Assembly: GCA_964441935.1 (NCBI GenBank)
Contig: CAYTXI010000099.1
Span: 1-9,268, forward strand
DNA length: 9,268 nt
Direction: 5' to 3'
Source of the DNA: JBBDMC01 sp964441935
GTDB lineage: Bacteria > Pseudomonadota > Alphaproteobacteria > Rhizobiales > Kaistiaceae
Shown here: positions 1 through 6,392 of the stretch, in pieces
Position numbering within the stretch: position 1 is the stretch's first letter
How the letters are laid out: each line of letters starts with the position of its first letter
The notes under the pieces: generated by a model
What the model was told of the DNA's origin: nothing
The model's database searches: none
Seen by the model: the letters and a program-made list of their open reading frames with translations, nothing else
Translations under genes and position numbers: made by a program

Positions 1-273
1 CGCGGCCCCTCGGTCGGCGCCACCTTCGCCGGCCGCTACGACCTGCCGACCACCAACGTCGCGCTGACGGGCACCTATTTGCCGGCCTACCCGGTCAACA
101 ACATGTTCGGCCGGATTCCGTTGTTCGGCCTCGCCCTCGGCGGCGGCTCCCGCGGCGGGCTGATCGGGATAACCTTCAAGATCGAAGGCCCGATCGCCGA
201 GCCGCATGTGTTCATCAACCCGCTATCCGCGGTGGCGCCGGGCATCATTCGCAAGATCTTCGAGTTCCAGTGA
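1..273 (+). CDS. AsmA-like / DUF3971 family protein, C-terminal end (partial)
   Basis: An open frame enters from the left edge and stops at TGA 271-273; about 90 residues are visible. The segment is glycine- and proline-rich with beta-type alternation. It contains GTYLPAYPVNNMFGRIPLFG, then GLIGITFKIEGP, and ends with NPLSAVAPGIIRKIFEFQ. From memory this is the typical end of the large AsmA-like/DUF3971 proteins of alphaproteobacteria, relatives of AsmA, TamB and YhdP. Those proteins sit in the inner membrane, span the periplasm and are implicated in outer-membrane biogenesis or lipid transport. The N-terminal membrane anchor and main domain lie outside the window, so the exact subfamily cannot be fixed. 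The gene converges on tyrS with only 4 bases between stop codons, and I see no terminator hairpin in that gap. Confidence 0.8.
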   Translation, partial: RGPSVGATFAGRYDLPTTNVALTGTYLPAYPVNNMFGRIPLFGLALGGGSRGGLIGITFKIEGPIAEPHVFINPLSAVAPGIIRKIFEFQ

Positions 274-277
274 CTGG

Positions 278-1528
278 TCATGCCGGCCTCACCAGGACGT
301 GCTTCTTGCGGCCAAGCGACAGCTTGATGACACCGCCAATGATATCGTCGTTGGACACCGTCGCCCGCTCGTCAGCAATCGGCGCATCGTTAAGCCTGAG
401 GCCGCCGCCGCGAATCTGACGGCGGGCTTCGCCGTTCGACGCGACCAGACCGGCGCGGACGAACAGGCCGAGCACGCCGACGCCGTCGGCAAGTTCGCTC
501 GCCGGAATGACGATCGTCGGCAGCGCATCTGCCACTTCGCCTTCCTCGAAGGTACGCCGCGCCGCCTCCGCCGCTTCTTCGGCCGCCGCACGGCCGTGGA
601 GGAGGGCGGTCGCCTCGCTCGCCAGAGCCTTCTTGGCCTCGTTGATCTCTGCGTCGCGCAGGGCCTCCAGCCGCGCGATCTCGTCGAGCGGCAGCGTCGT
701 GAACAGCTTGAGGAAGCGGCCGACGTCGGCGTCCTCGGTATTGCGCCAGAACTGCCAGTACTCGTACGGGCTGACGAGCTCCGCATCGAGCCACACCGCG
801 CCCCGCGCCGTCTTACCCATCTTGGCGCCCGCGGCGGTGGTGATGAGCGGCGTCGTCAGCGCAAACAGCTCGACGTTCTCCAGGCGCCGGCCGAGATCGA
901 CGCCGGACAGGATGTTGCCCCATTGGTCGTTGCCGCCGAGCTGCAGGCGGCAGCCGGTGCGCCGGTAAAGCTCCACGAAGTCGTAGGCTTGCAGCACCAT
1001 GTAGTTGAACTCGAGGAACGACAGATGGTGCTCGCGGTCGAGCCGCTGCTTGACCGACTCGCGCTGGATCATCTGGTTGACGGAGATGTGGCGGCCGACC
1101 TCGCGCAGGAAGTCGACGTAGTCGAGTTTGAGCAGCCAGTCGGCGTTGTCGATCATCAAGGCGTCGGTCGGCCCCTGGCCGAAGCGGAGGAACCGGTCGA
1201 ACACCCGGCGGATACCGGCCTTGTTGGCCTCGATGGTCTCAGGTGCCAGGAGCTGGCGCATCTCGTCCTTGCCCGAGGGGTCGCCCACACGCGTGGTGCC
1301 GCCCCCCATGAGCGCGATCGGCCGGTGGCCGGTCTGCTGCAGCCAATGGAGCGCGCCGATCTGCACCAGGCTGCCGACATGCAGGCTGGGAGCGGTGCAA
1401 TCGAAGCCGATGTAGGCGGTCACCGGTCCCCCTTGGGCGAGCCGGTCGAGGCCCCCCGCGTCGGAGCATTGCTGGACGAAGCCGCGCTCGGCGAGCACCT
1501 TCATCAGATCGGACTTGAACGCAGTCAT
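278..1528 (-). CDS. tyrS: Tyrosyl-tRNA synthetase
   Basis: Cytoplasmic class I aminoacyl-tRNA synthetase that activates tyrosine with ATP and charges tRNA-Tyr. The product is 416 residues, normal for bacterial TyrS. The Rossmann catalytic domain carries the HIGH signature as HVGS (residues 50-53, inside FDCTAPSLHVGSL), the tyrosine-pocket stretch QAYDF (180-184), LGGNDQWGN (197-205) and the KMSKS loop as KMGKT (236-240). An S4 RNA-binding domain follows at about 350-414. The frame stays open upstream to 1591, but the ATG at 1528 is chosen because AAGGA lies 11 bases before it and MTAFKSDLMKVLAERGF is a family-like N-terminus. The gene is transcribed away from the VOC/anmK genes across an 86-base region. 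No T-box or other leader fits in that space. Confidence 0.97.
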   Translation of the reverse strand: MTAFKSDLMKVLAERGFVQQCSDAGGLDRLAQGGPVTAYIGFDCTAPSLHVGSLVQIGALHWLQQTGHRPIALMGGGTTRVGDPSGKDEMRQLLAPETIEANKAGIRRVFDRFLRFGQGPTDALMIDNADWLLKLDYVDFLREVGRHISVNQMIQRESVKQRLDREHHLSFLEFNYMVLQAYDFVELYRRTGCRLQLGGNDQWGNILSGVDLGRRLENVELFALTTPLITTAAGAKMGKTARGAVWLDAELVSPYEYWQFWRNTEDADVGRFLKLFTTLPLDEIARLEALRDAEINEAKKALASEATALLHGRAAAEEAAEAARRTFEEGEVADALPTIVIPASELADGVGVLGLFVRAGLVASNGEARRQIRGGGLRLNDAPIADERATVSNDDIIGGVIKLSLGRKKHVLVRPA

Positions 1529-1614
1529 GGCGGCGTTGTTCCTTGATGGCGGAGGCTGTTTAACAGGCCCTTCGCCAAAATTCACCGCCATTGCACCGAA
1601 GGGGGGATGACACG
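1529..1614. promoter_or_regulatory. Divergent control region between tyrS and the VOC/anmK genes
   Basis: These 86 bases separate the divergent starts of tyrS and the VOC gene and must hold both upstream signals unless a promoter lies inside a gene. Each end has a good Shine-Dalgarno: AAGGA on the minus strand (1540-1544) and AAGGGGGG on the plus strand (1599-1606, 8 bases before ATG 1615). In between is a perfect 11-base palindrome, CTGTTTAACAG (1556-1566). It could be a small operator or chance. I could not identify convincing -35/-10 pairs. Confidence 0.45.
1540..1544 (-). promoter_or_regulatory. Ribosome binding site of tyrS
   Basis: On the minus strand this reads AAGGA, 11 bases before the ATG at 1528. 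It decides the tyrS start: the longer open frame reaching 1591 would begin upstream of this site and add 21 residues unlike the family N-terminus. Confidence 0.7.
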
Positions 1615-1959
1615 ATGATCAGCGGTGCCCATGCCATCATCTACAGCACCAATGCCGATGCCGATCGGGCGTTTTTCCGCGACGTTCTCAGCATCCCGGC
1701 CGTCGACGCGGGCGATGGGTGGCTGATTTTCGCCCTTCGGGCGTCGGAGCTGGCGTTCCACCCGGCCGAGACCAACGGCACGCACGAGCTGTACCTTCTG
1801 TGCGACGACGTCGACGGGTTCGCTGCTGCCATGGAGGGGTCGCGGACGCCATGCTCGGCGATCGAAGAGCAGCCGTGGGGCCGGCTAGTTCACATCACGC
1901 TGCCGAGCGGCGCGCGCCTGGGCGTGTACCAAGCGAAGCACGCCCGCCCGACCACCTGA
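1615..1959 (+). CDS. VOC-fold (glyoxalase/bleomycin-resistance/dioxygenase-like) small protein
   Basis: A 114-residue protein of the vicinal oxygen chelate superfamily, about one double beta-alpha-beta-beta-beta unit, so it probably acts as a dimer. It opens with GAHAIIYSTNADADRAFFRD (4-23), the typical first strand and helix. HELYLLCDDVD (57-67) and LVHITLPSGARLGVYQAKH (91-109) form the second half. His6 matches the usual first metal-ligand position. The late position that is often Glu in metal-dependent members appears to be Gln106, so a catalytic metal is uncertain. The substrate is not predictable. The start is ATG 1615 with AAGGGGGG 8 bases upstream; an upstream in-frame TTG at 1591 has no comparable site. 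The stop overlaps the anmK Shine-Dalgarno, so the two are probably co-transcribed. Confidence 0.85.
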   Translation: MISGAHAIIYSTNADADRAFFRDVLSIPAVDAGDGWLIFALRASELAFHPAETNGTHELYLLCDDVDGFAAAMEGSRTPCSAIEEQPWGRLVHITLPSGARLGVYQAKHARPTT

Positions 1960-1963
1960 AGGA
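1959..1963 (+). promoter_or_regulatory. Ribosome binding site of anmK, overlapping the upstream stop codon
   Basis: AAGGA begins on the last base of the VOC gene's TGA (1957-1959) and lies 10 bases before the GTG at 1974. It supports GTG 1974 as the anmK start although the reading frame is open far upstream, and it suggests translational coupling between the two genes. Confidence 0.65.
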
Positions 1964-1973
1964 CGTCCTCGCG

Positions 1974-3068
1974 GTGGAAAGCGTCCTCGGTCTGATGAGC
2001 GGCACCTCCATGGACGGGGTCGACGCCGCCATCATCGTCACCGACGGCGAGACGATCGCCGATTTCGGCCCGCGCCGATTCCGCCCCTATACCGCCGCTG
2101 AACGTGAGGTCCTCCGTGCCGCGCTCATCGACGCCGCGGGGATCGTCGATCGCGCCGAACGCCCGGGCGCGGTCAGACAGGCGGAGCGGATCGTCACCGA
2201 GAGCCACGGCGAGGCGGCGGAGGCGCTGCTGGCGGAGCACCCCGAATGCAAGGTGTCGCTCGTCGGCTTTCATGGCCACACCGTCTTCCATGCACCCGAT
2301 CGCCGGCTGACCGTCCAGATCGGCGACGGCGCCGCGCTCGCCAAACGCCTCGGCGTGCCGGTCGTATTCGACCTTCGCGCCGCGGACGTCGCCGCCGGTG
2401 GCGAGGGTGCGCCGCTGGTGCCGGTCTATCACCGCGCCCTGGTCAGGCGCTCGGCGCTCACCGGCACCATCGCGGTTGTCAATATCGGCGGCGTCGCCAA
2501 CCTCACCTGCGTCGCCGCCGACGGTTCGCTCGTCGCCGGCGATACCGGCCCCGGCAACGCTCTCATCGACGATTTCGTCCGCGAGCGTACAGGCGCGGCC
2601 ATGGACCACGACGGCGCGCTCGCCGCCAAGGGCACGGTCGACGACGGCGGGCTCGCCCGGCTGCTCGACCATCCCTGGTTCGACCGGCCGATGCCCAAGT
2701 CTCTCGACCGGGGCGCCTTCTCGGCGGCCGCCAGCGCCGCGGCCGGCCTGTCGGTCCCCGACGGCGTCGCGACCCTCACCGCCTTCACATCTCGAACCAT
2801 CGCGAAAAGCATCGTGAAGGCAGGCGGCGCCGACTGCATCGTCATCGCCGGCGGCGGCGCCCACAATCCGACGATGTGCGCGATGATCGCCGCGGCGGCA
2901 GGGACGGCCGTGACCCTTGCCGGCGACCTTGGCTGGTCGACAGATTTCCTCGAGGCGGAGGCCTTCGCCTACCTCGCCGCCCGCAGCGCCCGCGGGCTGC
3001 CGATCACGTTTCCAGGCACCACCGGCGTTTCCGCGCCAATGACCGGCGGCCGTCTGGTGCGGCCCTGA
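1974..3068 (+). CDS. anmK: Anhydro-N-acetylmuramic acid kinase
   Basis: Cytoplasmic peptidoglycan-recycling enzyme of the ASKHA kinase fold. It opens the 1,6-anhydro ring of anhydro-MurNAc and phosphorylates it to MurNAc-6-phosphate using ATP. The product is 364 residues, close to the family's usual length of about 370. Signatures in order: LGLMSGTSMDGVD (5-17), GFHGHTVFH (98-106), VNIGGVANLT (169-178), GDTGPGNALIDDF (189-201) with the expected catalytic Asp near 199-200, PKSLDRGAF (241-249), and IAGGGAHNPTM (291-301) of the second nucleotide-binding half. GTG 1974 is chosen because the MSGTSMDG motif begins 7 codons later, as in homologues, and AAGGA sits 10 bases upstream. The frame is open to 1719, but that extension runs through the VOC gene and is a shadow. 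An anmK gene divergent from tyrS is, as I recall, common in alphaproteobacteria. Confidence 0.96.
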   Translation: MESVLGLMSGTSMDGVDAAIIVTDGETIADFGPRRFRPYTAAEREVLRAALIDAAGIVDRAERPGAVRQAERIVTESHGEAAEALLAEHPECKVSLVGFHGHTVFHAPDRRLTVQIGDGAALAKRLGVPVVFDLRAADVAAGGEGAPLVPVYHRALVRRSALTGTIAVVNIGGVANLTCVAADGSLVAGDTGPGNALIDDFVRERTGAAMDHDGALAAKGTVDDGGLARLLDHPWFDRPMPKSLDRGAFSAAASAAAGLSVPDGVATLTAFTSRTIAKSIVKAGGADCIVIAGGGAHNPTMCAMIAAAAGTAVTLAGDLGWSTDFLEAEAFAYLAARSARGLPITFPGTTGVSAPMTGGRLVRP

Positions 3069-3152
3069 CGCCGGCTAGCAGGCCGCAGCAATGTGGGGTA
3101 TGAGCCGGGTCGGTCGGCGGAACACCAAGCGAGCTGCCATTTCCGGGTGCCC

Positions 3153-4217
3153 ATGAAGCTCAGTCAAATCGCGCGTTCGCTGTCGGCAACTGTCATCGGC
3201 GACGCCGACAGCGACATCCGCAGGATCGTCCATCCGGCCGACGCCGAGGGACCGGGCGACCTGGCCGTCGCCCTGTCGCAGGAGGCCGCGACCGCACTCG
3301 CTGGCACTGCCGCCGGTGCGGTGCTGATCCCGCCCGATGCAACGCCGCCGTCGGGCCGCGCCGCCATCGTCTATACCGGCCACGAGCGCCAAGCGCTGGC
3401 GATCCTGACGGCGCTCCTCGACCAGGGACCGACACACGGCGAGGGAATCCATCCGACTGCCGTCGTCGCCGGCGACGCCGTCATCGGTGACGGCGTCAGT
3501 CTCGGACCGCATGCTGTTGTCGGTGACGCCAGCACCGTCGGCGACCGCACCGCGATCCTCGCCAACGTCACCGTCGGCGCCGGCGTCGCCATCGGCCGCG
3601 ACTGCGTGATCCACCCCGGAGTGGTCGTCGGCGACCGTGTCCAGATCGGCGATCGTGTAATCATCCATGCCAACGCGGCAATCGGCGCCGACGGCTTCAG
3701 CTTCATCCCGGTCCGCAACCCGGACGGATCGCCAGGCGCCGAAGGGATGCCGGCGCGCATTCATTCGCTCGGCACCGTCGTCATCGGCGACGACGTCGAG
3801 ATCGGCGCGGCGACGACCATCGACCGCGCCACGCTGCGCGCCACGACCATCGGCCGTGGCACCAAAATCGACAACCAGGTTCAGATCGCCCACAACGTCG
3901 TGATCGGCCAATCCTGCCTGATCTGTGGCCAGGCGGGCATCGCCGGCAGCGTCACCATTGGCGACCGCGTGCTGCTGGGCGCGGGCTCCGGGGTCAGCGA
4001 TCACGTCAACATCGCCTCGGACGCGGTCCTTGGCGCCATGGGGGGCGCTGCGAGGTCCATTCCGTCCGGGGCTACGATGGTCGGCGCGCCCGCCGTGCCG
4101 GTCAACGAGTGGCGCGAGCGGTACGTCCGCCTGTTGCGCCTGAAGAGCCTTTACCCGGCCGTCGAAGACCTGGCCAATCGCGTCAAGGCGCTGGAAAAAT
4201 CCCGGAAGGGCGAGTAG
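3153..4217 (+). CDS. lpxD: LpxD-type UDP-3-O-acylglucosamine N-acyltransferase (likely divergent paralogue)
   Basis: Left-handed beta-helix acyltransferase. LpxD moves a 3-hydroxyacyl chain from ACP to the 2-amino group of UDP-3-O-acyl-glucosamine in lipid A synthesis. The 354 residues comprise an N-terminal uridine-binding-like domain (1-98), hexapeptide repeats such as AVIGDGVSLGPHAVVGD (about 100-312) and a C-terminal helix (317-351). GADGFSFIP (178-186), IGAATTIDRAT (217-227) and KIDNQVQIAHNVVIG (238-252) are LpxD landmarks; His247 is the expected catalytic base. ATG 3153 is chosen by family N-terminus (MKLSQIARSL); its Shine-Dalgarno is weak, and a GTG at 3093 would add 20 unlike residues. 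The short N-terminus and the loop at 187-207 differ from the canonical alphaproteobacterial LpxD as I recall it. Being next to an ACP and ketosynthase rather than lpxA/fabZ suggests a specialised second copy. The exact acceptor is uncertain. Confidence 0.85.
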   Translation: MKLSQIARSLSATVIGDADSDIRRIVHPADAEGPGDLAVALSQEAATALAGTAAGAVLIPPDATPPSGRAAIVYTGHERQALAILTALLDQGPTHGEGIHPTAVVAGDAVIGDGVSLGPHAVVGDASTVGDRTAILANVTVGAGVAIGRDCVIHPGVVVGDRVQIGDRVIIHANAAIGADGFSFIPVRNPDGSPGAEGMPARIHSLGTVVIGDDVEIGAATTIDRATLRATTIGRGTKIDNQVQIAHNVVIGQSCLICGQAGIAGSVTIGDRVLLGAGSGVSDHVNIASDAVLGAMGGAARSIPSGATMVGAPAVPVNEWRERYVRLLRLKSLYPAVEDLANRVKALEKSRKGE

Positions 4218-4242
4218 CAAAAACGCGACGATGCGGACGAGC

Positions 4243-4248
4243 GGGAGG
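4243..4248 (+). promoter_or_regulatory. Ribosome binding site of the acyl carrier protein gene
   Basis: GGGAGG lies 8 bases before ATG 4257. It is the strongest Shine-Dalgarno in the lipid module, fitting an abundantly made carrier protein, and it also feeds the ketosynthase, whose start overlaps the ACP stop. Confidence 0.65.
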
Positions 4249-4256
4249 CTGACGAC

Positions 4257-4508
4257 ATGGGCGATGTGGCGCGTGACGTTATGGAAGTCATTTCCAGCAA
4301 GACTCCCGGCGAACGCCAGGAGTTCGCTCTGAGCGACAAGCTCCAGGACATCGGCATCGAATCGATCGATGCGCTGGAGATGATCTTCGACCTGGAGGAG
4401 AGGTTCGGGATCCAGATCCCCTACAACGCCAACGATGCTGCCCAGCGGTTCGCCACGGTCGGTGACGTGGTCAAAGCCATCGAGGGCCTGGTCGAGCAAA
4501 GAACGTGA
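4257..4508 (+). CDS. Specialised acyl carrier protein
   Basis: An 83-residue, acidic, four-helix ACP that carries a growing or finished acyl chain on 4'-phosphopantetheine. The attachment serine is Ser36 in IGIESIDALEMIFDLEE (32-48); the usual DSL triplet is ESI here. FGIQIPY (50-56) and TVGDVVKAIEGL (67-78) are typical of helix III and helix IV. The sequence differs from housekeeping AcpP (near-invariant ADSLD) and is shorter than rhizobial AcpXL (about 92 residues). Its LEMIFDLEERFGIQIP core resembles the accessory AcpXL/NodF-like group. It follows the lpxD-like gene by 39 bases and overlaps the ketosynthase start by 4 bases, so it probably serves those two enzymes. The chain it carries is unknown. 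Confidence 0.9.
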   Translation: MGDVARDVMEVISSKTPGERQEFALSDKLQDIGIESIDALEMIFDLEERFGIQIPYNANDAAQRFATVGDVVKAIEGLVEQRT

Positions 4509-5725
4509 GTTGGCCGCATCGCGTCGTCGTCACCGGCTGTGGAGTCGTTTCGCCGGCTGGCCTCGACACGGCGAGCTATTGGTCGCGCATGGTGGCCGGC
4601 GACGGCGCCATCGGCCCGCCGACGCTGGTTCCGGCCGAGTTACTGGCGAAGGAAGTGGTCGCCGAGGTCAAGGGCTTCGATCCGGCGGCGCATTTCGGTC
4701 AGCGTGAGCTCGCCGCCCTCGACCGTTGTTCTCAATTCGCGGTCGTTGCCGCCCGCCAGGCGATCGCTGACTCCGGCATCAACTTCGATGGCGATTTGTC
4801 GGAGCGCACCGCCACGATCATCGGCACCGGGGTCGGTGGCTCCAACACGTTCGACGAATCGTACAAGCGCCTGTACGGGGACAAGCGGCCGCGCGTCTAC
4901 CCGCTGACCGTGCCGAAACTCATGCCGAGCGCGCCGGCGAGCCAGGTGACCATGTACTGCGGCCTGCGCGGCCCTGCGTTCGGCATCGTCAGCGCCTGTT
5001 CGTCGGCTACCCATGCAATCGGTACGGCCTTTCAGATGGTGCGCAGCGGCATCGCCGCCGCTGCTGTCGCCGGAGGTGCGGAAAGCTGCCTCAACCTCGG
5101 CACGCTGAAGGGCTGGGAGGCCCTGCGCGTAATGGCGACCGACACCTGCCGCCCGTTTTCGCGCGACCGCAAGGGATTGGTGATCGGCGAGGGGGCGGGC
5201 GTCGTCGTCCTCGAGACGTTGGCCGGAGCCAGCGCCCGCGGCGCCGAGATCCTTGGCGAGATAGCCGGCTTCGGCATGTCCGCGGACGCGCGCGACCTGA
5301 CCAATCCGGACGTGGACGGCATGACCCGCGCCATCGCCGCCTGTCTCGCCGACGCCGAGCTCGCCCCAGAGGACGTCGACTTCGTCAACGCGCACGGCAC
5401 CGGAACGCTGGCGAACGACATCACCGAGACCGCGGCGCTGAAGGCGGCGTTCGGCGACCACGCCCGCGCGCTCGCCATCTCCTCGACTAAGTCGATGGTC
5501 GGCCACGCCCTCGGCGCGGCCGGGGCACTCGAGCTGATCGCCACGCTGATGGCCATCCGCGACAACGTCGCGCCGCCGACGGCCAACTACCTCGGTCCCG
5601 ACCCCGATTGCGATCTCGACTACGTTCCCAACCAGGCGCGGCCGATGCAGATCGACGTTGCTCTGTCCAACTCGTTCGCTTTCGGCGGGCTCAACGCCGT
5701 TCTCGCCGCACGTCGTCTGGCCTGA
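4505..5725 (+). CDS. Beta-ketoacyl-ACP synthase, FabF/NodE-like
   Basis: Thiolase-fold condensing enzyme that joins an acyl chain and malonyl-ACP with release of CO2, extending the chain by two carbons. The 406 residues have normal KAS II length. The Cys-His-His triad is visible: Cys165 in VSACSSATH, His297 in NAHGTGT and His334 in KSMVGHALG, with Lys329 nearby. The conserved C-terminal NSFAFGGLNA (389-398) is present; Leu replaces the Thr common in FabF (NSFGFGGTNA), and RPFSRDRKGL (216-225) is closer to accessory NodE-like enzymes than to housekeeping FabF. The start is GTG 4505 inside the ACP stop (GTGA overlap), giving translational coupling; no independent Shine-Dalgarno is clear. The 3' end converges on the hydrolase gene with a 13-base gap. 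It probably elongates the chain on the neighbouring ACP; product length cannot be read from sequence. Confidence 0.92.
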   Translation: MSWPHRVVVTGCGVVSPAGLDTASYWSRMVAGDGAIGPPTLVPAELLAKEVVAEVKGFDPAAHFGQRELAALDRCSQFAVVAARQAIADSGINFDGDLSERTATIIGTGVGGSNTFDESYKRLYGDKRPRVYPLTVPKLMPSAPASQVTMYCGLRGPAFGIVSACSSATHAIGTAFQMVRSGIAAAAVAGGAESCLNLGTLKGWEALRVMATDTCRPFSRDRKGLVIGEGAGVVVLETLAGASARGAEILGEIAGFGMSADARDLTNPDVDGMTRAIAACLADAELAPEDVDFVNAHGTGTLANDITETAALKAAFGDHARALAISSTKSMVGHALGAAGALELIATLMAIRDNVAPPTANYLGPDPDCDLDYVPNQARPMQIDVALSNSFAFGGLNAVLAARRLA

Positions 5726-5738
5726 GGATCGGTCTCGC

Positions 5739-6392
5739 TCACGCCGCGTCGATCATGGCCATGCGCCGGTCGACGTAGTCGGTGCAGAGCGCGATCAGGT
5801 CGTCGACGTGATTTTCGAAAAAGTGGTTGGCGCCCTTGACGATCTGCTGATCGATGGTGATGCCCTTCTGGCTCTTGAGCTTGTCGACCAGTGCCTGGGT
5901 GTCCTTCTGCGGAACGACCCTGTCCTGGTCCCCGTGGACGATCAGCCCGGACGACGGACACGGGGCAAGGAAGGTGAAATCGTGGAGGTTGGCCGGCGGC
6001 GCGATGGCGATGAAGCCTTCGATCTCGGGCCGCCGCATGAGGAGCTGCATGCCGATCCAGGCGCCGAACGAGAACCCCGCCACCCAGCAGCTGCGCGCGT
6101 CGGGGTGCGCCGACTGCACCCAGTCGAGGGCCGCGGCAGCGTCAGACAGCTCGCCTGAACCGTGGTCGAACTCACCCTGGCTGCGGCCGACCCCGCGGAA
6201 ATTGAATCGCAACGCCGCGAAACCGCGTTTGGTAAACATGTAGAAGAGTTGATAGACGACCTGATTGTTCATCGTGCCCCCGAACTGGGGATGGGGATGC
6301 AGGATGATGGCGATGGGGCCGTTCTTGCGCTTGGCCGGCTGGAAGCGGCCTTCGAGGCGTCCGGCAGGACCGGTAAAGATGACTTCGGGCAT
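5739..6392 (-). CDS. Alpha/beta hydrolase (COG2945-like)
   Basis: A 217-residue cytoplasmic serine hydrolase without a signal peptide. HPHPQFGGTMNNQVV (32-46) and LRFNFRGVGRSQGEFDHG (61-78) are hallmarks of a small family conserved in alphaproteobacteria. The catalytic triad appears as Ser108 in the nucleophile elbow GFSFGAW, Asp157 in HGDQDRVV and His190 in GANHFFE. The substrate is unknown; esterase or thioesterase action is possible but unproven. ATG 6392 is chosen because homologues begin close to MPEVIFTGPAGRLEG. The frame is open to a GTG at 6452, but neither start has a convincing Shine-Dalgarno. As I recall, this gene often sits divergent from the suf operon in alphaproteobacteria. 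Here a hemolysin III gene lies between them. Confidence 0.88.
   Translation of the reverse strand: MPEVIFTGPAGRLEGRFQPAKRKNGPIAIILHPHPQFGGTMNNQVVYQLFYMFTKRGFAALRFNFRGVGRSQGEFDHGSGELSDAAAALDWVQSAHPDARSCWVAGFSFGAWIGMQLLMRRPEIEGFIAIAPPANLHDFTFLAPCPSSGLIVHGDQDRVVPQKDTQALVDKLKSQKGITIDQQIVKGANHFFENHVDDLIALCTDYVDRRMAMIDAA

Noticed and set aside
274..277. Possible bidirectional terminator between the convergent AsmA-like gene and tyrS
   Set aside because: The gap is 4 bases and I see no hairpin with a T-run around the two stop codons.
206..1546. Open frame of 446 codons on the plus strand opposite tyrS
   Set aside because: It is antisense to a tyrS gene with all family motifs. The translation is Arg/Ala/Glu/Val-rich without domains, as expected for an antisense shadow in GC-rich DNA.
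1890..2864. Open frame of 324 codons on the minus strand opposite anmK
   Set aside because: Low-complexity Gly/Ala/Asp/Arg composition, fully antisense to a complete anmK and extending into the VOC gene; an antisense shadow.
3480..4060. Recurring GTCATCGGCGAC-like DNA motifs that look like a direct-repeat array
   Set aside because: They are in frame and encode the hexapeptide repeats of the beta-helix acyltransferase, so protein structure explains them. They are not CRISPR or intergenic repeats.
3075..4499. Open frame of 474 codons on the minus strand across the lpxD and acp genes
   Set aside because: The translation is an Asp/Ala/Gly/Val-rich, repeat-like antisense image of the hexapeptide repeats of the LpxD-like gene. 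It crosses two well-supported genes and has no recognisable domain.
4640..5506. Open frame of 288 codons on the minus strand opposite the ketosynthase
   Set aside because: No domain or motif, biased composition, and entirely antisense to a ketosynthase with an intact Cys-His-His triad.
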